64,000 nt of DNA from positions 8,151,621-8,215,620 of the forward strand of contig SSBO01000003.1 in NCBI GenBank assembly GCA_005281725.1. Reading direction: 5' to 3'. The stretch's first letter is position 1. Every line of letters begins with the position of its first letter. This document shows, piece by piece, positions 40,512-52,135 of the stretch. The translations under genes were made by a program, and so were the position numbers. The notes under the pieces are model-generated. The model worked only from the letters and a program-made list of their open reading frames with translations, was not told the origin of the DNA and searched no databases. Source of the DNA: Wuchereria bancrofti. Lineage: Eukaryota; Nematoda; Chromadorea; Rhabditida; Onchocercidae.

Positions 40512-42743
40512 TTCCAAATTTAGCAATCATCTTTTTCTGTATCTTTTCTGCAGTGTCATTGCTCGCATAGCCTAAATCTTATATAACATCTTTTGATTTC
40601 TTTTTTTTTTTTCTCCTCTCCAAAAAATGCATTGTTTTTTTTTTTTTTGATATAATCGATTGTGGTGATATTGGCGGTGATAATTGGTTCATTTCTGTTT
40701 GAAATGTTTTTCTATTTCTATATATTCAGCCGAAATGGTTGTATTTTTTTTTTTTTTATTTTCTTTCCTTTTCCTCTACATTTCTTCTCTTTTATTATGT
40801 TCATTTGTTACTATTCATCGTTTTTCTTCCTCTCTGTTTTACGAGTTATCTTGTGAATAAAAATAAATTTGGCAAAAAATGAAAAAATTGTTTGTGGTGA
40901 ACCGACTTAAATGGACAAATTAATTAATTTATCAGTTCAAAATTCTCTTTTGCTTATTTACTCTATTTTTGCTGCTAAAAAGAAAAAAAAGAATTTTTAA
41001 AAGGTTAAAACTTCATTTCAGTGATTATCAAATGCTTTGTTTGTGTTTTACTTGATTCACATTCACTACTCACTGCACGATTCAAGATTCATCTATGATG
41101 CCTGAATATACTATTGCTTTATAAAGATTTTTGAAAGAATTTGAATTGTTAAGTCTTTTTCTTTCCTTACATTCCAATATGCTACAATAAAACAATTACA
41201 GTTTTATTTATTTTTTTTTTTTTAATCTAAAATTAAGCAATATAGAGCAAGAAAAATAAACGTAAAATAAATCATCTAGAGATAACTGAGGTTTATTATT
41301 CACAAAGATGTGAGTTAGTAGCAAAAATTATTGACATAATTATGAATAAGTTATTTAGCTAACTTTTGCCCACATGTATAGTAAGATAATAAGTAATAAT
41401 TTTACTACAAATTTCATTGTAATAGTAAAATAATGCACTAATTGAAAATGATAAGGTTTTTATTGATAGAAGTTATCGATAGTAGCTTCTATCTGAAATG
41501 CTAAAAACCATTCATTTGTTTAATTTTGCTACGCTTAGGTTTAACATAAGCAGAGCGTACAATATGTAATGATAGAGTAGAAAGAAAAAGTTAATAAAAA
41601 CAAATTATATATGAGTAAATGATGATACAATTCGTCTCATAATCATTTGAATGCTTTTAGGAGGGAAATATATATGTTCAGAGTGTAAAAATTAGAGTTA
41701 AAAGCTGTATTGCTAATGTTTTCAATAAAAATATATCGAAAATTGTATCTTAAGATATTTCTGTAACGTTCTTTCTCTTATTAATATAGCTGTAAGAATT
41801 TCAAACGTAAAAAAAAAGAGAACATTCTAGAAACGAAGTTATGGCACCAAATTATCAAATGTCAACGAACCAAAAAATGCTATCGAAGGCTTTAAAAAAA
41901 GAAAAACAAATAGATGAATGACGCATTTACATCAAAAATAAATGATGGATACTTCAGTGAAAAGGAAGGAAAATTCCCCACTTAACATAAAATTTCTTAA
42001 GATTCGAGTGAAAGAAATGACAAAAAAAAAAAAAAAAAAAAAAAAACTTTGTTTCTCGATGGAAGGAAAAAAAGATGAATTAAGGCAAATATAAATTAAC
42101 AAAAACAAAATAGAGGAAAAAAACATAATTTAAAAAATTGTTTACTCCATAAATCAATGGAACTTGTAGTGCGCGTCCACATTATATTTGATAGAAATAA
42201 AAAACCTTAGAATATAAAATTTCACTTTGCTAAGGAAATACCTAAACATCAGCTAAGTTTTTGCTTTTAAAAGTAATCATTTATATGAGTGATAGGATAA
42301 CTTGTGAAAAAATTCTAATTCAAAATTCTAGAGTAACTGTTCAGAAATTTTAAATAAAGTAGTGAAATTTTTTTTTAAAGTTATTTTAAACAAAAACTTA
42401 AATTTATGTAAAAAAGTATATACAAAAGTTCATGTCAATACACGTTGCGAAATCAACCATTTATAACTCCTGTCCTTTTTTTTAAAAAAAAATAAAAAGA
42501 AAAAAAAAACTACTCCACCTATCGATCTTATCCCAGATTGATTTTGCTATATACACCTCTCTAAAAACACATACACTATATTCATAAAAAGTTGTTTTGA
42601 TTTTTAAAGAATGGTGGTGATAACAGTCTTGTATGAAATTCTGATAAAACAAACCAGAGAATTGGAGGTAATACATGAGTGGAACTGAATTTTTGTACAT
42701 GAAAAAAGAATTTTTTAAAGTGTTTTGGAGTTAGTGTCACATT
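40512..42743. other. Convergent intergenic spacer
   Basis: Tail-to-tail spacer between the USP19-type gene and ASCC1. AATAAA at 40856-40861 is the best polyadenylation signal for the USP19-type gene, giving a 3' UTR of about 350-380 bases rich in T runs. Nothing else recognisable is seen. Confidence 0.6.
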
Positions 42744-45700
42744 CTATGTGTCATCCATTATTCTGTTCAATTTAAATGTTCCAATGGAAGAGTAGTATCC
42801 ATGCTCATCTGCTGGTCCATTTAAAATTGATATATGGACCTGAGAAACAAAATGAATAAATATCGAAGATATCCAATGAATCATCTAGGTATTTAATGCT
42901 ACCTGTCAAATTGATGTATGATCGAAAGATTTATTGAGTTTACCGCTCTATAAGATTTATCGCTGTCAATGTCACTTCGAAGCTAATACACTCTAAATAG
43001 AACTTTCATCAACCTAATCTCTAACTTAAGTAGTCTTCTGAATTGATGATTAGTCGTTTGTACAAACTATGCGGAATATTTAGAAATCAAAATTATCAAA
43101 AGATTGCTGTATAAGCTGCAATTTCACTTTCTTCATACACAGGAATACGAGAAGACACGCTCAACTAATTCTTAGATGAGAAATATGTGTACAGTTTTTC
43201 GGTATTTTCTTCTTCATAACTATTACAAATTGGTATTCTAAATCCCATCTTAAAAACTTAAAAAAAAATAGCCTTTTCAAAAATAAATCAACATACTTCG
43301 GTTATTGTTACTTTTCCAAAATCATAATTTCGATATTTCTCCAACAACTTCGTCACATCCATTCGTCCTCTTTTCTTCTTTTTTTCCCACTGTAAAACAA
43401 TATTTTAATTCTTGATGAAATAGTCATAAATCATGAAAACGAGTAATTTGAACCTTTAAAGATCATGAAAACAGACAAAAATTCTTTAAATATTGCAGTA
43501 CTAACCATATATCTGGTATTCATAAGGGTCAGATGTATCTTTACTGAATTCTGTTGTGGAGCAAAACCTGTATCACTCATTGCATGTGCTATTGTATTAA
43601 CGACATTGGCTAATCTGAAAAAGGAATGCAATTCTGTAGCAAAAAAAAATTAATTGAAATAAAAACCGAAATTTGGATAAAGAAACGAACTTATCTGATG
43701 AAGTTAATGCGTATAATACATTAACACGAGTTGGATCATCGTTCATGATTTCCAATCCTTTAATTTCCACTTCCAATGGTTTACCATTCAAGATTTCGCT
43801 TAAATATTTAGAGAGTAAAAATATTCCGAAACATTAAGTTGTACTGAATTAGTAGTAAACATCATTAATGTGAGTAAATGAATACGCCTATACATGACTG
43901 AATGTTGAACTAACTAATTAAACTAATTGAAACTAATTAAATTAATTGAAACATTTAATTCACTTTTTAATAACAGCTTCTCTATGAGAGTCTTCGATCA
44001 GATAAAAAAACATTTACATCTTACCTTTCACTCATACATATGTTTGATTTTCACAAATTGTATTGCTTGCAAACTGTTTTTGGTATTAATAAAGGAATAA
44101 AAAAGATCTGTAGTTAAAATAGAAAAGTGCTAAATGGAAACTGACAGTTATCCAATTGGTTAAAATAAAAGAAATGAAGTAAAATGAGATGAAATAAATA
44201 CCTCACGCGGGTATTGATTATTTTCTCTAGTGAATCTGATACTGATTTCTCTTCGCTAATATCCAACAATGACAACATTGTTATTGTTAAATGCAACTTT
44301 CTTGATTCTTGAAAAACGGTTTCTTCTCTACATGAATCCTGCAAGAAAAATTGCTAAAAATCTTAGAAGAAAATACACATAAAAAATTATTAATTTTTTC
44401 AAACATTAACAAATTTCTTCTAATCACATAAGCTATTATTCCGTAATAGTTAGAATGCTTTAAAAAAAAATACTTTTTTTTTTTAAGTTTTCAAAATAGT
44501 CAGAGTAATTTATTATTAACAAGTTAAAAATAATAATAATAATAACAAAAATCGTGTTAGAAAATAGAGAAACAAAATATTTACCGATAATTCCTCATCA
44601 TTTTTCACTGTATTCATAAATTTGAGAAAATTATCTTTAATAGTTTCATGCGTCATAGGGATTGAAACAAAATGTGTATATGAGGCTCTATCACGTGCTC
44701 CATGAATTATTAGATGAATTCGATCACGACAACGCATTACACTTTCCTCTGATGTCATTGATACGATTTCTGTAAAATGAATAATAATAAATTACGTAAA
44801 AATGCAAAAATTTTTACGCAAAAAAAAAATAAAAAAAATAAATAAAGAAACACAGATGATAGCAATGGTTGAGCAATACGCACATCATTACTTCCTTGTT
44901 TGGATTAAAATTTTATTTGAAGTATGAAGGACGTACGCATAAGTTTTGTCATGTGTCGTAAGCGAATGCATAAAGTTGTTATTTATATCAATGCAATTAA
45001 AAAAAAAGAAAAAAAGTAAATAATACATTTAGAATGCTACGACATATTCTATCAACAATGATCCCATTTTTGCGATAGCATAGAAGATAGGAAAAGTAAA
45101 AGTCCACAAAATAGAAGGTAAAGTGAGATTTTACAAACATCCTTCGCATGAAAATTGATATGATTCAAAAAAATTAAGGAAAAGTTACATTTACATACCA
45201 ACAGGATGTTTCTTTTTTTTCTTTGTCGGAAAATTCAACCGGCAACTTGTCTCTTCTTCAATTTTTCTTTTCATAGATCCTTTCGGTCCAATTACAAAAC
45301 GCCGTAGAAGAACGGGAATTTTAATCCTTAAATAAGTTAAATTTCTTAATCAGAACAAAAAAAAAAATTAAATTTCTTAATCAGTAATAGCATGAAATTC
45401 AATAAAACAATATCAAATAACCAGATGAAATCCAATAAATGAAACAAAATATGAAATTAAACTAAAGAAAAAAAAAAACAAAGTAAAAATCGCCAAGATT
45501 ATTATCGGTTGTTCTTAGTGAAACCAAGAAGTTAATCTCAGTAATCTCTAATTACAACTTTTTATCGCCTATGTTGCCTGAACAACATAAATACAAAAAC
45601 ATTTTTTTTAAATTTCTGAAAATAAAAATAATAACAATAGCAATAAAAGTAAAAATTACTTGGCTGTCCATTTTTTTGTTTTTTTATTGTAATTTACAAT

Positions 45701-47848
45701 AAATTCTTCGTTCTGTTCTAATTGATCATCATCTGTTTCATCAGCCATATCTGTTGTTAAGAGATCACTTGACTCACTAGTCATTGTTCTGGTCTCATCA
45801 GAGCTATTTAACGCATCCACTGCAATATTTCTTTATATTTATTCTAATTTTTAAAAAAAGAAAAAGAAAATGTCGTTTAACGAATTCAAGCGACACAACT
45901 CGAAATTTTGCTGGAATAGGAAAATGTACTAAAACACATTCACTATTTCATCATTTTTCAAACACCAAAGACTTTATCTAATAACAAATAATAATCAAAT
46001 GATAACAAACAACACACTAACGGCATTAATCTTCCTATTAAATTAAAATAACCAATATTCATTGTACTGAAACAACTCATACCACCGATATTTACACCTC
46101 TAATTTCTCCCTATTAAAACAATGAAATAATCAGTTTAACTCTTTCTTAAAATTTCAACAACGCATTTATTATTTAAGAGAAAGAAAGTCAATTATTGTA
46201 CAACAAACCAGCTGCACCACAAGAATCGTTTTCACCGTATAAATCAGCTGTATCACTGGTTCCAAAATTTATCTCATATTCATTTCTAAAAAAAGAACAA
46301 TGGCAAACTTAGTTATTCAACAAACACAATGATTTTAGAGGATTACTAAGGCATGAAATATGATAACTTACTATATTCAATTTTTATTAATTGGTAAAAG
46401 AAAAAACTATACCAATGAACTATTAAATTTAGTTCAAAAAAATCCATAAATTGAGACTTCAATTACCAAATAAAAAGGAGCAAAAATGAATCAACGAGTG
46501 CAACGAAAAAGTGGGATAACTGAAAGGGATATGATAAACATTATCTTCCTTTCATCACGCCTCATATAGTAAATAAAATTCCAAATAGAAAAATCGGCAC
46601 AGAATCAGGATAAGAATGCAGAATCAATCTATCATTCTACCATTCGACTGCTTTATATAATTATGAAGTATGACAGATATAAGTGATAGATGAGAACTTT
46701 GTATAATACTATAATGAGTACTCGAATTTCAACAAATCTTTCAGCTTAATGAGATAAGTATGTCCAGTATCTCAAATTCGATTATACCTTTCTATACTTA
46801 AATTTCTAACTTATTTATTGAAACTTCCATTCCTACTAAAGAAATTTCATGCAATAATTATTTAAAACATAATATATCAAGTTGCTTTATATTTTGTTAA
46901 TTATATATTTTTTGCATGCAAAATTGGTAATATTTAAGTATTAATTAAATATGCAAATAGTGATATTAATAAGTAGCAAATAATACATTTAAAATTTGTA
47001 AAGCAAATGGTAACACAAATTTCTCTCAACCTTCGTGTTTTTTGAATATTACGCCTATAAATGCGACCATCAATTTCATATGTTGGAACGAACAACGGAA
47101 AATCCATTGATAGAATGATCGATAAATTATCTGCAAATTACCGTTATTTCCACTTGCTTTTACAAACTTCAATTTCTCAACCAATTTAAAACAAATCATT
47201 TTATAATTCATTCAAAATCATTACATTCAAATCGTTTTACAATAAAACGATCTAAGCAGTAATCGTTGGAAATGTTTGAATAATTTAAATATTACGATTC
47301 TAAATATTACAATTGAATTCAATAATATTGAAATATTATAATTTTCCTTTTTTGATTTCATTATTACTACTCGCAATTTTGCAGTCATTTCACGAATAAA
47401 TTTGTAGTTAAGCATACAAACAATATATTTTTTTCCGATGTTTTTTCTTTTCTGGAAGGATGAATTCTACAATTTCAAATCCTTATAGAGAGAATCTGAT
47501 AGTGTCAGTTAACTGATAAAAGATTAACTAGCTAATAAAAAGATCAACTAACTAATCAACTAATTGATAGAAGAAAAGTTAAATTACCTTTTTGAAATGA
47601 TCCAAGCAATAACCGTTGGAAATGTTTGAATAATTTAATTGTTGTTTTCGATAAGTTCATCAATTTAAAGATAGAATTTGATATATGTCATGCATCTGAC
47701 CACATATCCTACAAGAAAAAGAAAAAGTTAATACTTATTTAATAAGTTTACATTTCAGGAAAAGTTTACCGGTCATTACGCATTTAGATGTATCCGAATT
47801 TCCGGATCTTTGTTTCATTTTTATATGAACCTTTGAACTATCACTCAT
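42744..47848 (-). CDS. ASCC1: Activating signal cointegrator complex subunit 1 (KH plus 2H phosphoesterase-like)
   Basis: Exons supported: 46285-46209, 45819-45660, 45326-45200, 44769-44585, 44338-44202, 43798-43691, 43614-43506, 43389-43297, 42839-42744. A likely first exon is 47848-47771 (MSDSSKVHIKMKQRS). ASCC1 is part of the ASCC complex, which works in transcription coactivation and in alkylation repair with the ASCC3 helicase. Visible: acidic N-terminus; KH domain with RRFVIGPKGSMKRKIEEET (GxxG loop GPKG); then an AKAP7/LigT-like domain with both H-x-T signatures, KLHLTITML and KIHLTLMN, plus GKPLEVEIKGLEIMNDDP and a C-terminal VHISILNG. Human ASCC1 shows the same order and length. The first exon ends one phase off the next, so a small exon or another start is missing. 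The KH exon ends in a T-run region (near 45211) that makes its exact length uncertain by one base. Confidence 0.9.
47250..47640. repeat. Diverged direct repeat in the first ASCC1 intron
   Basis: About 40 bases (GTTGGAAATGTTTGAATAAT core, preceded by GATC and a CAATAACC or CAGTAATC variant) occur near 47250-47290 and again near 47600-47640. There are a few substitutions between the two copies. Their offset is about 350. Confidence 0.6.
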
Positions 47849-48759
47849 CCTCCATAACTTATTTACAATTGGAAACTGTCACAACACGTCACAATGCAAC
47901 TTTATTTGACTGTCGCAACGATCACAGAAAGGAGACCACAAGCTGGGCCGTCTTTTCCTAGCTGTGATTTCTCGTCGCTTAGTTTGCTCTTCAGAATTGG
48001 ATTTTATTAAAAGGGTCTTTTCCTTGATTTTTTGTAACATTTACTGATGAATTTAAGGTTAAATGGCAATTTTATCTCTCCAAAATTGATATATTAAAAT
48101 TTAACTTTTTAGTTAATTCGAATTGGCATATTAAATTTAATTTAAATTTCTATATTAACAACTTTCAATTAAATTTTACTCTTTAATTAAATTAATTTTT
48201 TAATTAAATTAATTTAAATTGATAAATTTAATTTAAATCTCTGTGTTGAAACCCTTAATTAAATTTTCTTTCAATTAAATTAACTTTTTAATCAAATTAA
48301 TTTAAATTGGCACATTAAATTTAATTTAAATTTCTGTATTTAATCATCTAAAAGTAATCATGTTGATTTTGTTTATTTTAAGTTGAATCATTCAAAATTA
48401 ATTATGTTGAACTTTTCAACTTGTAAATTCATAGTTTAAACTTAAATTCATTCACTACTAATTATTGATACTGTTCACTATATTAATGTTTTTTCAGAAA
48501 TTCATTAGCAACTTTTAGATAAGTAAAATTAAAGTGGATAAGTAAAAAAAAAGAGGTACATAGGAAAGATGAACAATAAATGAAGTTAATTGCATCTAAT
48601 TATGCTTTAACATTTTTTTTGACTTGAAATTGATTATAGATTTAAAATATATGCTACATTTGTAGTTAGATTTTAATTGATCGTTTCTGATACGTTTAAA
48701 TATTCTTTTCTTCCTTTTTTCAAATTTCGCGTTATAACTATACATTTTCTGTTATATGA
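47849..48759. promoter_or_regulatory. Divergent promoter region between ASCC1 and the GPS2-like gene
   Basis: A 0.9-kb head-to-head spacer. Bases 47880-48000, just upstream of the ASCC1 start, are distinctly richer in G+C than the surroundings and contain CACGTCAC (core ACGTCA, like an ATF/CREB or bZIP half-site). Bases 48120-48330 hold about three diverged copies of an AT-only block (AAATTTAATTTAAAT followed by TCT), near 48125, 48221 and 48308. No core promoter element is decisive. Confidence 0.45.
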
Positions 48760-50356
48760 ATGCCTGATAACGTAACAACAACCGTATCAGTAACAGCAAC
48801 AACGACAGTTTCTACATCAATTACTGATAATCGAATCGCAGAATTCTTATCACGAAGACGTGGAATAGGAAAAACATTACCCGTTGGTTGGAAACCACTG
48901 TTACCACCTACGAATGCTGTACGTCAAAAAATATTAGATCAGATTATGACGCGGCGTAAAGAAGAGGAAAGAGGTTTCGTATTTTTGGATTAAAATTTTT
49001 AAAGATTCAGAAAAAGTTTGATTTGATCAGTGTAAAAATTTATTCTCCATTTAGTTGTTTGTGGATTAATTTTATTACCTATCCGATTACTTCATTTATT
49101 CACTTTACATCGACAACAAGTAATTTATATCGACAAAAAAAGCATTTATCAGATGTGACATACTGATAAATGCTTTTTTTGTTTCCTGGATTGGTGATTT
49201 AAAAAAAAGACATTTATGACTAGTTGTCATAAATGTCTCTTTCAGTCATGAATTCAATCATAAATTATAACCAAATGAAATGTTGGCTAAGACAAATTTA
49301 TTGTCACAAATATACCAACTCAGCTCATTAATTTGTTTTCCATATAAATATTGCAATATGCGTTGTTTATAATCTAAAATTGTAATTCATCTGCCTGTGA
49401 TTTCTGTAAATATCTGATGTTTAATTAACTCAAGTTCTTGCAGATCGTGCGGCTCGTGCAGCACGTGCTGAAGAGCGTAAAAATGAGGAAGAGAAACATG
49501 CTTGGTACAAAGAAGAGATAAGTGAATGTGAAAAAAAAGTAAACTAGTTGATTTCATATTTTTCATTTGCCAATTTAGTAAAATTAGGTTTTCAGTTTTT
49601 GCAGTTCTACATGTTTATCATTTAGTGAAAAATGATGTGGATTGAACTGCTAAATTTTATGTAATTTTTGAATACGCTCCGAAATGCATTATAAAATACC
49701 ATCAAAAAATTTTTCATACATTTGTGTGATTAGCTAAACTACTAATATATTATGAATAAACTTGTCGATTTTTATTATTAATTTCAGATTCAATGTTTAA
49801 ATGCAAGGAAGATTGAATTAGATGAAGCAAAAAGTAAACTATTTGCGGAACTCAAAGAAGTGGTTGCAAAATCGAAAGATCGAACTCAGAATCAAACTGC
49901 TTTTTATAGTCATTTAATTCAGTCACAAACTCGGAATAAGGTTTGAATGAAAAAAATAATTGAATTTCTTCAGCATTTTAGTTTTGAGATAATAGAACTA
50001 CCATAGAAATGTGAATTCATTAAATTTTACTGCAAATACAAGTATCAAAATACAAGTATGCAAATACAAGTATATTTACTGCAAATACAAAAAAGTGCTT
50101 GTTATATTTTAACATTGTCTATATTTAACAATATCAGTTTTGTTTCAGGAGAGAGACACGGATGTTGGATCGGTTTCAATAAGACAGTTTCCTGTTGATG
50201 GTTTACCGAATTCTGGTGCTGCAGTTACCAGTGGATATTCTGATTTGCAGGTTCGAATCTTGAAGTAGTAAGACTACCTTGCAGTGCAATAATGGATATT
50301 AAGATTTTTCTGAAGTTTTTTTTCTTCGATTTCAGATGAATCGGATACTTCAGTGA
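48760..50356 (+). CDS. Short coiled-coil protein, probably GPS2-like
   Basis: Five exons in phase, 194 residues: 48760-48973, 49444-49538, 49788-49940, 50149-50250 and 50336-50356. After a Thr/Val-rich start come SRRRGIGKTLPVGWKPLLPP and a charged region rich in Arg/Glu/Lys (RRKEEER, RAARAEERKNEEEKHAW). A predicted coiled coil then runs through about residues 75-135, with KKIQCLNARKIELDEAKSKL and FAELKEVV. This order resembles the N-terminal half of GPS2 (KEQILKLEEK...LFLQLKKVL), a subunit of NCoR/SMRT-HDAC3 corepressor complexes that also restrains ubiquitin signalling. The Gln/Pro-rich C-terminal half of vertebrate GPS2 is missing. The match is short and charged-helix bias could mimic it, so the name is tentative and no symbol is given. 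An alternative last exon lies at 50575. Confidence 0.6.
49133..49182. repeat. Perfect 20-bp inverted repeat (hairpin 1) in the first GPS2-like intron
   Basis: Left arm 49133-49152 and right arm 49163-49182 are exact reverse complements (inner part GCATTTATCAG / CTGATAAATGC). The 10-base spacer itself pairs as ATGT G ACAT, so almost the whole 50 bases can fold. Confidence 0.95.
49209..49237. repeat. Perfect 12-bp inverted repeat (hairpin 2) beside the first
   Basis: GACATTTATGAC (49209-49220) and GTCATAAATGTC (49226-49237) are exact reverse complements with a 5-base spacer. The arm resembles that of hairpin 1 (CATTTAT core), 26 bases away. Confidence 0.95.
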
Positions 50357-50574
50357 TCTGGAAAATCTTAAAAAAGTCAAGCATAATCAGCAGATGTCAG
50401 GAAGATAGGCGGCATCAGTATTCATTTTATGAACCAGTATTCATTCTGTGTATAAAAAGTCATGCAAGTTTGTTTGTTTGTTTTTTGTTTTTTGTTTTTT
50501 TGAGAAATGTTGTACGAAAATTATTGAAGTCTTTTGCTTAATTTGGTATTGAATAACTTTTGTTTGAATTTCAG

Positions 50575-50658
50575 AAAAATTATAAGCAAGAAACCAGGAA
50601 TTCTGGTATTAATTTGAACGGTGATAATTTCTGTTTCATATTTCATCTATTGTTTTAA
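50575..50658 (+). other. Possible alternative last exon of the GPS2-like gene
   Basis: Preceded by TGAATTTCAG and in phase with the donor at 50251, it would replace MNRILQ with 27 residues starting KNYKQETRNSG before a stop. It lies upstream of the same AATAAA (50751), so either ending could share one polyadenylation site. Confidence 0.35.
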
Positions 50659-52106
50659 ATTGCATTATATTGTTTATATTTTCAAGTGGTATGAATTTTT
50701 TTAATCTTCATGAAAATCATGTACTTTGCTCGTGCAACAATCAGAAATCAAATAAATTATTTTCCTTTTAATACTACTTGAAACCTAAAAGTTAAGCCAT
50801 TTTTGCCTAATAACAATTTACCACAGTAATTTGCATACCATTTTTGAGATTTTATAGTTGATGCAGACATGTATAATTGGATCATATAATAGAATGGAGT
50901 TATAACAGATATGTAATTGATTAGCTGATATATAAATAGATAACAGACTTGTCACTAAAAGATATGTTGATAATATCAACAGAGATTTAGTTAGTTTTTT
51001 TTTTTCTTTTTCTGAAAATACCGATTTAGTAATCTTTAAACATTTTTTTTTTGCCTACCTGAAACTAATTAAGATAGACGGTATATAAATCATATGTATT
51101 TCTTTAATGCCTGAATTCTGACCTTATTTTAGAACGTGCAGAGCTGATTTTTTAATTTATAGTTTAATCATTTTTTGTATAAATTACGGTTTCACTTGTT
51201 TAATATTTATTGCGATGAATTTTCAACGATTATAATGCCAATGATTTATTCCTTTTATACATTAAATTTCTAAAATAGCAATGACAGTGCAAGATGAGAT
51301 AAACTAAAATATTAATTGCATAATTACGGATATTTTTTAATTGTTGAAATCATTGATTTCATCCTTTCCAATTTCAATCGATTATTTCATGAAAAAGAAT
51401 CAATTTTATGCGAGCCAATTTTATGTATCATGAAAATTCACTTCCGGAAGATATCATTACTCTGCAAATTACTCTATAAAGAGTATCTCATTAAGGAATT
51501 CTTAATTAAATAAAAAGAGTTTCGAGTTTTCCATTTCCTAATCTAATTACTGTTAATTTACGTTTTATTCAGGATTTTGTGAGAAATTTTGCAGGTTCAA
51601 CAGTATGGTAGAGATATTTAATTTTGAAAGATGTAAAACAATTTGAGAAATATTTCAGTGATAAATTAGAAAGCATAAATTTTATTGCTTCTCATATGTT
51701 CATTCAAATACTTTAGTTTTTAAATTAAAGTAGTAATATTAGGTATTATAAATGTAACTTGTGAATATTGTATAGTATTATTAAGGAAGGTAAGAAAAAA
51801 TATAAGATAATAAACTAGAATTGAGAAGAATTAAGCCAATTGAAGAGAATTAAATTAATTCATTTAACCAGTACAGTTAATAAATCATTCTACAGTTTCA
51901 TGAAATTCTTTTTTTTACACACAGATTCTAAATCTTAGTCATATTTGAAAAATTCATAACTTTAAATTCTATCAAAAAAAAAATTCATATATTTTTTTAT
52001 AAATTCAGTTCTAAATGCAATAACAATGCGCAATTCTTTTAATTTCACGTCATTCATGTTACATGTGGAAAAGTGATAACGATTATGATTTATATCAGTA
52101 AGTGGA

Positions 52107-52135
52107 AAGTGATAGTAACAGTGTTACTATCACTT
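52107..52135. repeat. Perfect 29-bp palindrome
   Basis: Arm AAGTGATAGTAACA, one central G, then the exact reverse complement. The loop is a single base, so this is a true palindrome and not a stem-loop with a spacer. Confidence 0.95.

Noticed and set aside
50245..50262. GGTTCGAATCT, like a tRNA B box
   Set aside because: It spans the donor of a coding exon; no matching A box, cloverleaf or terminator is present upstream or downstream.
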